Positions 6,132 to 13,800 of a DNA stretch of 23,378 bases are shown here, piece by piece. The position numbers and the translations under genes were made by a program. The notes below the pieces were generated by a model. The model was not told the origin of the DNA and searched no databases. It saw only the letters and a program-made list of their open reading frames with translations. The stretch comes from a virus. How positions within the stretch are numbered: the first letter of the stretch is position 1; every line of letters begins with the position of its first letter. The stretch is taken from positions 1 to 23,378 of the IMG/VR virus record IMGVR_UViG_3300032073_000259; one strand, given 5' to 3'.

Positions 6132-7214
6132 ATGAAATTAATTCTAGAAGCTCCTTTAAATGGCTTAAGCTTTGGTAATGTTTCTTTTAACATTGTCAGA
6201 GAACTTCAAAGGCTAAACGTAGATCTGGGCATCTTTCCAACAGGTGACCCAGATCTATCTGCATTTGATTTAACCGATGATCTTAAAAAGTATATTGAGG
6301 ACTCTGTAAATAATAGGTGGAAGTTGCTTAGTAAGCATATCCCCACTTTGAAACTATGGCATTTAAATGGATCTGAAAATAGAAAGACTAAAGATCAACA
6401 TTTGCTTTCATTTTATGAATGCAGCGAGCCGACAGAATTAGAGCTTAAAATAGCATCTCTGCAAGATAATGTTATTTTTTCTTCTAAATATGCCCAAAAA
6501 CTCTTTAAAGATAAAGGGTTAGCTAACACAGAATTTGTACCTCTTGGGTTTGACGAAGATTTTAAAAGAACCGAAAAAAAATATCTTAAAGATGTTGTTC
6601 ATTTCGGTTTAATGGGTAAATACGAGAACAGAAAGCACACTAAAAAGATTATTCAAACTTGGTTAAAAAAGTATGGTAATAATCCTAAATACCAACTTTC
6701 TTGTTGTGTAAGTAATCCATTTTTTAACCCTCAACAAATGCAGGGGGTGTGGAATGAAGTAACTAAAGGAGAAAATTATAATAATTTAAATATAATTCCT
6801 CGACTCGCTAAGAATTCAGAAGTCAACGAATTTTTAAATGCAATAGATATTGATTTAACAGGACTTTCGGGAGGAGAAGGTTGGAATCTACCAGCTTTTA
6901 ATTCTACTTGTTTAGGAAAGTGGAGTGTGGTTTTGAATGAAACCTCTCATAGAGATTGGGCAACCAAAGATAATTCTATTATGATTGAGTCTTCTGGAAA
7001 TATGCCCTGCGAAGATGGTATATTTTTTACAAATCAAAAGGATTTTAATAATGGCGTTTTCTACACATGGACGGAAGATCAAGCGATTGCCGCTATGGAA
7101 AAAGCCGAATCTAAAGCGGGACAGATTAACACAGAGGGTGTCAAAATGGGGGACACTATGACTTACAAGAAAACTACTGAAGCTATTTTATCCCTTGTTT
7201 TTAAGGAAAAATAG
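6132..7214 (+). CDS. Glycosyltransferase-like protein (GT-B type)
   Basis: A 360-aa protein with the layout of GT4-type glycosyltransferases. The C-terminal half starts with a typical Rossmann strand and basic stretch (VVHFGLMGKYENRKHTK, 155-171). The SGGEGWNLPAFNSTCLGKW segment (246-264), with Glu249, matches the donor-binding EGW..P..E/N region. The N-terminal half is less typical. A cytoplasmic sugar transferase is the likely role; donor and acceptor are unknown. Its ATG abuts the SSB stop with no Shine-Dalgarno, so translation probably depends on coupling. Because it sits with SSB and the sigma factor, modification of DNA or an early protein is worth considering, but nothing in the sequence decides this. 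It is not close to the two leftward glycosyltransferases in position. Confidence 0.72.
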   Translation: MKLILEAPLNGLSFGNVSFNIVRELQRLNVDLGIFPTGDPDLSAFDLTDDLKKYIEDSVNNRWKLLSKHIPTLKLWHLNGSENRKTKDQHLLSFYECSEPTELELKIASLQDNVIFSSKYAQKLFKDKGLANTEFVPLGFDEDFKRTEKKYLKDVVHFGLMGKYENRKHTKKIIQTWLKKYGNNPKYQLSCCVSNPFFNPQQMQGVWNEVTKGENYNNLNIIPRLAKNSEVNEFLNAIDIDLTGLSGGEGWNLPAFNSTCLGKWSVVLNETSHRDWATKDNSIMIESSGNMPCEDGIFFTNQKDFNNGVFYTWTEDQAIAAMEKAESKAGQINTEGVKMGDTMTYKKTTEAILSLVFKEK

Positions 7215-7245
7215 ATTGGCATGATTAATGTTAATATATATAACT

Positions 7246-7578
7246 ATGAACTCATTAATTAACAACTTATTAAACGATATTACTAACCAACAAAATAAAC
7301 CTATCTCTTTTAACAGGCATCCAGTTAAGGATTCTGGAGATGTTTATCAAGCTGAATTTGAATTAGCTGGATTTACTAAAAAAGATGTAGATATTAAAGT
7401 TAGTGATAGCATTCTAACAATTCAAGCTGAAAATGAACAGAGAAATAAGTCATTTAAATTATTTTTATATGATTTAGTTTCAGAAGATCACATCACAGCT
7501 TCTTTAAAGAACGGCCTTTTAAATATTACTCTTCCCAAAAAAGAGGTGACCGCTACAAAAAAAATAGATATTAAATAA
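7246..7578 (+). CDS. Small heat-shock protein (Hsp20/alpha-crystallin)
   Basis: A 110-aa alpha-crystallin-domain chaperone. I prefer ATG 7246 because MNSLINNLLND resembles phage Hsp20 N-termini; ATG 7228 would add six hydrophobic residues. Typical features: YQAEFELAGFTKKDVDIKV (34-52, the v..elPGf.k.di.v pattern), SILTIQAE (55-62), GLLNITLPK (90-98, close to the consensus GvLtItlPK), and a C-terminal KKIDIK whose I-x-I can bind a neighbouring dimer groove. These proteins hold unfolding proteins in oligomers without ATP. Hsp20 is known in T4-like cyanophages, where it is linked to scaffolding or stress. It lies between the glycosyltransferase and a small FmdB-like gene, with a TAATG junction to the latter. 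Confidence 0.92.
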   Translation: MNSLINNLLNDITNQQNKPISFNRHPVKDSGDVYQAEFELAGFTKKDVDIKVSDSILTIQAENEQRNKSFKLFLYDLVSEDHITASLKNGLLNITLPKKEVTATKKIDIK

Positions 7579-7964
7579 TGCCTATTTATGTTTATAAACA
7601 TCCCGAAAGAGAAGAATACCGAGAGGTGTTCCAAGGGATGAATGATGAACATGTTTATTCAGAAGATGACGTTGAGTGGAGCAGGGTTTTCCTTGCTCCC
7701 AACGCATCTATTGACAACACTATCGATCCATTTAATAAACAACAATACATAGACGCTACTTACAATAAAAAAGGAACTATTGGAGACATGATGGATTTGT
7801 CTTCAGAGCTAAGTGCAAAAAGAGCTGAAAAATCTGGCGGCCTAGATCCAGTTAAAGAGAAGTTTTACAACGACTACTCCAAAGAGCGCAATGGGGCAGA
7901 ACACCCAAACAGATTAAAAGAAAAAGGTTACGATAGCAAAAACGTAAAAATAGATTACGATTAG
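7578..7964 (+). CDS. Small FmdB-like protein lacking zinc cysteines
   Basis: A 128-aa hydrophilic protein. The first 20 residues, MPIYVYKHPEREEYREVFQG, follow the FmdB-type zinc-ribbon opening (MPIYEYxCxxCG..fe..q.m), but the protein contains no cysteine, so no zinc ribbon can form. The remainder is unlike FmdB: VEWSRVFLAPNASIDNTIDP (32-51) and a charged C-terminus (GLDPVKEKFYNDYSKERNG). I recall similar proteins in marine T4-like phages, function unknown. Its start overlaps the Hsp20 stop (TAATG). Its TAG stop overlaps the stop of the convergent tail gene in the tetranucleotide TTAG. A regulatory role would be a guess. Confidence 0.7.
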   Translation: MPIYVYKHPEREEYREVFQGMNDEHVYSEDDVEWSRVFLAPNASIDNTIDPFNKQQYIDATYNKKGTIGDMMDLSSELSAKRAEKSGGLDPVKEKFYNDYSKERNGAEHPNRLKEKGYDSKNVKIDYD

Positions 7965-9058
7965 TAATAAGTTCCGCTAACCTTTAAACCTTTGTTTTGT
8001 GTCACTTTGAAACTAAACTGTGCATCATAACTCATAGTCCCATTGACGCTCATTGAATAATTGTAAGAATTAAGTTTAGCGTCCTCTATTCGGTAAATCA
8101 TTTGCTTGCCGCTGGCTTCTAGTTTTAAATCAAATTGATAGTTTTCATCAGAATTTAAAACTCCAGTCATATTACCCACATCCACTCCTGAAACCAAAGA
8201 GGATACAGAAAATGAACCATCCGCTGGGAATTGCCTCTTTCTATTAAACGGGTAATCATTTCCCAAACCATAAGAAGAAGCTCTGCCAACAGTGACACTC
8301 ATATCAACTGATTGAACTAAATGTTTTCCAGATATTGGCTGTCCACCAACTTGCAAATTCTGCAAAACAATATCGCTGTTAGTGTTATCTGGATTAACTA
8401 TAGGGGGTTTTTTATCTAAATCAGAGCTTGATAAATCTAGAGCAAAATTGAAAAGACAATTTCCAACGCCATTGTTATTACCACCAGTTAAGTTCACAGC
8501 TGGCATTTGCATTGATGTTGTACTTAAGCTGGCGAACACAGCGTTTGAACCAATATAAGATGTTGAAACAATAGGAAGATTACCTATTGAATAACTTAAA
8601 GAATAAGAAGAAGGAAAACAATTTCCAAAAGCTATAGCTTGATCTTTATTCAAATTTAAAGCTGATCCATACGACAGCTTATTTAAAAAAGAATTCTCTC
8701 CTTTTTCATTTATTAAAACATAAAAATTTGTAGAATCGTTAACATCGCTAGAAGTAAAAAAATTTTCAAAATCTGTGTTAGGTCTTGTGTCAATAAACCT
8801 ACCTTGCAGCTCATTAGAAAAATTAGGTTCTGGAATGTATGTAATGTTTAAGCCTACATCTGGAACTTGATAAAAGTCATTAGAGGCTAAATCTTGAGAA
8901 CCTACCTGCTTTAAAGCTTGTCTGGGATAATTAATAGAATAATTTAAACCTTGAGTTATTTTATGTAACTTAAGCCCTTGATTAGCTGTGGAAAAAGCCA
9001 CGGTCGCATCTTGAGCTGCCACTATAGCATTATAACTTTTTATTATATTTCTAGCCAT
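7961..9058 (-). CDS. Tail-tube-like structural protein, paralogue A
   Basis: A 365-aa beta-rich protein without signal peptide or membrane segment, last gene of the leftward tail operon. It shares a scaffold with the 404-aa protein at 21216: NYSINYPRQ (39-47) against NYSFTINRQ; FGNCFPSSYSLSYSIGNLPI (144-163) against IGNCYVSDYSVDLSVGSLPT; and the second-domain segment LGNDYPFNRKRQFP (265-278) against LGSRFPFAREVDFP. The shared plan suggests two tube-like beta domains. Located downstream of the tape measure, it is more likely a distal-tail or minor tail component than the main tube. A good AGGAAC Shine-Dalgarno sits before ATG 9058, in the end of the preceding gene, one base after its stop. Exact role unknown. 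Confidence 0.78.
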   Translation of the reverse strand: MARNIIKSYNAIVAAQDATVAFSTANQGLKLHKITQGLNYSINYPRQALKQVGSQDLASNDFYQVPDVGLNITYIPEPNFSNELQGRFIDTRPNTDFENFFTSSDVNDSTNFYVLINEKGENSFLNKLSYGSALNLNKDQAIAFGNCFPSSYSLSYSIGNLPIVSTSYIGSNAVFASLSTTSMQMPAVNLTGGNNNGVGNCLFNFALDLSSSDLDKKPPIVNPDNTNSDIVLQNLQVGGQPISGKHLVQSVDMSVTVGRASSYGLGNDYPFNRKRQFPADGSFSVSSLVSGVDVGNMTGVLNSDENYQFDLKLEASGKQMIYRIEDAKLNSYNYSMSVNGTMSYDAQFSFKVTQNKGLKVSGTYY

Positions 9059-9059
9059 T

Positions 9060-10016
9060 TTATGTTCCTGTTGGAATTACACCTAAAGGGTCTTCTACTA
9101 AATTTACAGTCAATGTATTAGAATTAACATAATCCCAAGTGTGAGTCCAAGTCGGACTGTAATAAACTTTTGGTCTATTATAAACAGATGGTATTTGATG
9201 CTCAAATCTTCTGTAACCTCCTTTGTTTTCTAAAAAGTGAATCATGCTTTTGGTCTGGGAGTCAGAAATATTACTAAAAGTATAATTAATACCAAAAGTA
9301 GAAATATTATCATTTGTTTTTAACCTTTGAGTAAAAGAATTTTTATAATTAAGTATGTCCGCTTTAATATCTACATTGGTTTGAGTTCCGATGTCAGGCT
9401 CAAAAAAGAATTTTTGGCTCCACATAGAAGAAGCTCCAACTGGACTATTAGATGCTGTAGAAGTATGGTCTCCACTACAATAGTAAAAGTTATCTAATTT
9501 ATTTTCATTTATCCCTGAATAAACAACATCATATTTTTTATAAGCTCTGCTCGGACTCCACCCATCAAAATTTAAATTAGCAAAGCACCCCATTCCCGAC
9601 CATTTTAAAAGAGTGGGGGCATGATCTACATTTATAGTAGATGCGACTTCGAAGTGTTGATTGTTAATAAAATTGACAGCATAGTTATCACAAAAACCTG
9701 TCACGGTTTTATATATATTGGAAGAGTCTGGAGTAAATTCTATGCTTTCCACCCCTGATTGGGCTTCAAAAAATGCAACTAACTTTTGAGCATTGGCTTC
9801 ATTTACGTCATACCTTACATTAAATTTAGCCGTTAAACTATTTACAGAATAAGGTATTAAATTGTAATAAAAATCATCAGTAGTATAGCTGTGATTAGTC
9901 GCCTTAAAATTAACTTGCGACCCATAAACGGGAGCGAGACTCAAACCAGCGATGGTAGAAGGGATCGCTACTCCCGAAATATTATCATCTCTGTTATAAA
10001 ATAAACTTTCGCTCAT
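9060..10016 (-). CDS. Minor tail protein (lambda gpM-like) with CBM5/12-like insertion
   Basis: A 318-aa protein with three parts. Residues about 30-140 and 213-312 look like two copies of the same beta domain; each has a stretch resembling the Phage_min_tail (lambda gpM) family: a helix (AQKLVAFFEAQSG, 76-88; TKSMIHFLENKGGYRRF, 255-271) followed by a strand and an ending of the type LTVNLVED. Between them, residues 153-203 match the CBM5/12 carbohydrate-binding pattern: W153, AYKKYDVVYSG, FYYC, HTS (184-186), P192 and W199. The protein probably sits near the tail tip, where the inserted module could contact a surface glycan. It overlaps the upstream gene by ATGA and is followed after one base by the next tail gene. 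The minor-tail call is supported by motif and position; the sugar is unknown. Confidence 0.78.
   Translation of the reverse strand: MSESLFYNRDDNISGVAIPSTIAGLSLAPVYGSQVNFKATNHSYTTDDFYYNLIPYSVNSLTAKFNVRYDVNEANAQKLVAFFEAQSGVESIEFTPDSSNIYKTVTGFCDNYAVNFINNQHFEVASTINVDHAPTLLKWSGMGCFANLNFDGWSPSRAYKKYDVVYSGINENKLDNFYYCSGDHTSTASNSPVGASSMWSQKFFFEPDIGTQTNVDIKADILNYKNSFTQRLKTNDNISTFGINYTFSNISDSQTKSMIHFLENKGGYRRFEHQIPSVYNRPKVYYSPTWTHTWDYVNSNTLTVNLVEDPLGVIPTGT
9408..9560 (-). other. CBM5/12-like carbohydrate-binding segment
   Basis: Codons 153-203 of the minor tail protein carry the spacing W..S.AY...D.VY.G, then FYYC, HTS, P and W that marks small chitin/glycan-binding modules often fused to phage tail proteins. 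The aromatic residues W153, Y159, Y178, Y179 and W199 could form the stacking surface. Identified by pattern only. Confidence 0.6.
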
Positions 10017-10825
10017 GAGTGACCCATATAATTAAGAGTTAAACGGACTGCCCCATCCGAGCTTGCGGTTAATTGTTCTGAAACTAATGAGGCTTTTGGT
10101 ATGGTAAGATTTTGAAGAGTTGTTCCGTCTCTGCCTTTGACTGAAAAAGATAGTGTCTTATCTTCTCGATCTGCATCTAGAAAACTAAACCCGCTTTTTA
10201 AAAAAACATCATCAACATCTATTTGTACGCTGGCTGAATATTGTATAGGGTTAATATGCTTAACCTCAACAGGCGTTTCAGATCCAATGGTGTAGTAAGG
10301 TTGTTTATTTACAGTTAGTGAATAATCAAAACCAACGACTCTATTAGTAGAGCTATTGTCACAAGTGGCCGTTATAGATCCTTGACTTGGTATAAATATA
10401 TTAGTTGAGGTAGAACCTGAAGCGCTAATTCCGCTTTTCATTTCGTCATAAACAATAAAGCTAGCATTAACTCTAGGAACAGAACCAACAGCACAGTTTA
10501 CTGAATATGAATTTAAATAACCACTTTCAAAACCATAAGAAGCATTATTATTATAATTAAAACTTCCTTTCATTACCTCTGATTCTCCAGTAAAATCTAA
10601 AACTGGATCAACATATATAAGAGATCTAGAAAAAGACACCTTTTGATCAGTGACTCCTCCTACTGCTGTAAGTCCATGACTCGAACCTAAAGGAGCTAAA
10701 AGATCAGCCTTGTTATCATATCCTAGATCAAGGCTTTCTATACCAGAAAGTTCTCTAGCAGCAGGGCTGCCATCTCGCCCAGATATAAAAAAGTGAGCTT
10801 CGTAATTTAGCGTTGTGTCATACAT
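10013..10825 (-). CDS. Tail-tube-like structural protein, paralogue B
   Basis: A 270-aa beta-rich protein directly after the tape measure gene (TAATG junction) and overlapping the minor tail gene (ATGA). Its central segment GYLNSYSVNCAVGSVPRVN (102-120) aligns with NCYVSDYSVDLSVGSLPTVN of the 404-aa probable tube protein and with NCFPSSYSLSYSIGNLPIVS of the 365-aa protein. The N-terminal IESLDLGYDNKADLLAPLGS and the C-terminal VKGRDGTTLQNL fit two tandem tube-type domains in a shorter version. The place after the tape measure is where siphophages encode distal tail proteins, many of which share the tube fold. Expected to be a virion protein near the tail tip; no enzyme motif is seen. Confidence 0.75.
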   Translation of the reverse strand: MYDTTLNYEAHFFISGRDGSPAARELSGIESLDLGYDNKADLLAPLGSSHGLTAVGGVTDQKVSFSRSLIYVDPVLDFTGESEVMKGSFNYNNNASYGFESGYLNSYSVNCAVGSVPRVNASFIVYDEMKSGISASGSTSTNIFIPSQGSITATCDNSSTNRVVGFDYSLTVNKQPYYTIGSETPVEVKHINPIQYSASVQIDVDDVFLKSGFSFLDADREDKTLSFSVKGRDGTTLQNLTIPKASLVSEQLTASSDGAVRLTLNYMGHS

Positions 10826-13800
10826 TATGCTCTAGCCTGTCTTAAAGATCCTCCCAGTCTCTTTTCGTCATCAATAACCTGCTTAACAACGTCTCTTATT
10901 CGTGTCGCTAAATTGGTTTCTTCTTCATCTCCATCACCATTCGTGCTAGATGTTCCATCGGAGTTAACTGTAATATTTATATTTGTTTCTCCTTGATTAT
11001 CGGAAACAGAAATTAATTCATCTAATTTACCAATAACCGCTCCATTGCCTCCTGAACTCCCTCCCGAATTTATAGAAGCTAAATTACCCTTACCAATTCT
11101 TTGAGTAGCTGCGGCATTCATTACAAATTCGCCGCCTGACAACATTGCAGGAACAGTGTCTACTCCCGCTGCGTAAGGAATAGGTCCACCCGTGGCAGAC
11201 TTTTTGCCTTCGCTAAATAAATTACTTAAAGCAAAGCCAGCCCCAGCCGCGACAATAGACCCAAGCAACCCTCTAGTGGATTGCTTTTCTTGCTCCTTTG
11301 CTTGTTTTTCTTTATTGACTTGTTGCATATACAATCCAAAAGCGCTTTGTTTGGATGATTGCTCTCTGCCAAATTGTGGACTGTTTCTACGGCCAAACAT
11401 TGTAAGAGCAGCGCTTTGAGGGGCTAAACCTATAGAAGCAAATCCAGAGCCGCCACTAATAGAATCAAATCCTCCAGTTGTGAATCCTTGGGTAGCGAAG
11501 TCTAACAAGCTATCTTTGCCTCGCATTGCTCCTTGTCCATAAGTTCCTGGGGTAAATAAGCCTCCTCTATTCATCGCAGGGATCTGCCCTGAATTCAAAG
11601 CAGACATAAATCTTGATCCATACTTTTTAACCGCACCTCTCCTCATCACAAATTCACCTCCAGTCAAAAGAGCTGGAATATCATCTCTAGTTCCAGATCC
11701 ACCTTTTACTGGACCTCCACTATTTAAAGGGTTTAAACCTCCCATAATAGAGCCAAAAATTCCACCGCCACCGCCACCAATAATACTATTGACAGCTTGG
11801 TTCATGTATCCTTTGGCCAAAATATTGAAGAACGATGCAGCAGCATTTCTTAACGTCGAACCTAAATCTTCTCCTTTAGATATAGCATCAACTAAAGCAT
11901 CGGATATGTTGTTTTTGAAATTTATAGAGGCATCAGTTATGGTTTGAGCTAAACGATCAGATTGAAGTAAAGGGTCAAACTCTCCAGACTCGACTATTCT
12001 TTGCCCCACACTTCTTTGTAAATCACTTAGTCTAGCTGCATTTTCTGGTGTCAGATCACGGCGATCTGAAATAGCTCCCAACCTTCTTCTGTTAGCAGCC
12101 GACTCTGAACCCAAACCCATTCTGTCAGATTGTAATAATTGCAGCTCTGCATTAGCAACAGCTTGTTGAAATTCATTTAATGCTCTTGCTGCTTGTTCTG
12201 CCGCATCAGCAGTTGCTTGCGCTGCTTCTATATCTTTAACAGAAGCTAATTCTAAATCAGCTATTGTTTGCTTAAGATTTCTAGCTGCAACTGGAGATTC
12301 TTTAGCTATTTCTTTAAGAGCGTTTAAAGCCTCCGCTGGTGTTGTGGCTTGGTCTAAAGAAAAACGATTCCTAGACATCTTCCGCATGGCTGACATAGGA
12401 TCAAGTATGTTTGCCGCTGTAAAAGTGGGCTGTTGATTAAGTCCAGCTTGTCTAATTCTATCCATCAATCCCGCTCTCGCTGTTGACACCGCTCTGCCTC
12501 CAATTCGGGATTCAACCCCTTTTATTTGATCTTGTAAACGAGATCTAACTTCAGGCGGTGCTGTAGCCATTTGCTGGTTTAGAGAAGTTATAAGAGATCG
12601 GTCTGCTTCGTTGTCTCTTTGGTTTTGTTGGGTGACATCAAAAGCTCTATTTGTAGAATCTATCGAGGCGCTAGTTTGAGCGTCCTTTAACTTTAACTTG
12701 AGAAGTTCTGCTTTATTATTCATGTTTGATAAAGACCTCTCTCCATCATTCATTGTCATAATCAAACCTGCTGCGGCATTATTAGCCAACATAAAGTTTT
12801 CTACAAGTTTATCAACTTCGACATTTTCTTTGCCAGTTATACCTAAAATATCCTCCATGAGTCCCTTGACGATATCTTTATCTTTAGCATCTTTTTCTGA
12901 CAATTCTGATATTTCTTTAGTTATATCGTCTATTTCTTTTTGATTTACCTTTAACTCTTCTAGCTTTCCAAGGCTTTCTCCAAGAACTTCTAATCTTTTT
13001 GCGACAATTTTATTTGATAACTCCTCCTCTAATCTTTGAGTTTTTAATTTAATTAAGTGCTCATCACTTAAGTTTCCTAAAATTTCAGCAGACTTAATTC
13101 TTCCGTTGAGTTCAGTATTTAAAGCAAGTTCTGCTTTTCTTTGATCGAGAGCGCTTTTGATTGATATTTTGGCTTTTTCTAAATCTAAAAGTTTTGATCT
13201 TTTCTGTAAATCCTCTGTGTTCTGAAGTCTTTTAGCAAATTCCGCTTCTAAAAGAATTAGTTTTTGTTTTTCTGGAACTTTGCTGCCGACTTTCTTTTCT
13301 AAAAATTCGTCAGATATTCCAAAGCGAAATACATCCATCGCCCCTTGTTTTCCACCTACACCACGGGGAACATCTCCTGTTTTTAGTGCTCTTATTATAT
13401 CCTCGATTTGTTTTGTGGTGGCACCTTCTATGCCTTTTGCAAATTCTTTTGTGTCTGCTACTACTTCTTTGTTAGTGCTTGCAATAAAATCTGCAAATTC
13501 TGCTAATTGTTTTTCTCCTAGTCTAACTCCAAATCCAAATGAATCTAATTTTGCGTCTACTTCTTCCGCAGTTAAACCTAAACCTAAAAGGCTAGCAGCC
13601 GCTTTTTGGAAAGCCTCTTGGAAAGTTTGTCCTGAAGCATCTTTACCTCTTGCAAATCTCCTGTTTACCTCCACATTAGTGAGTGGTGAATTGTCAATAG
13701 CTGTCTGGTTTACACCCATCGCTCCATTAGTTAATATACTCGGCACCCGCGCCGTTACAGTTCCTATTCCTCCTCCTAAATCCAAACCTTTTCCAGTTAC

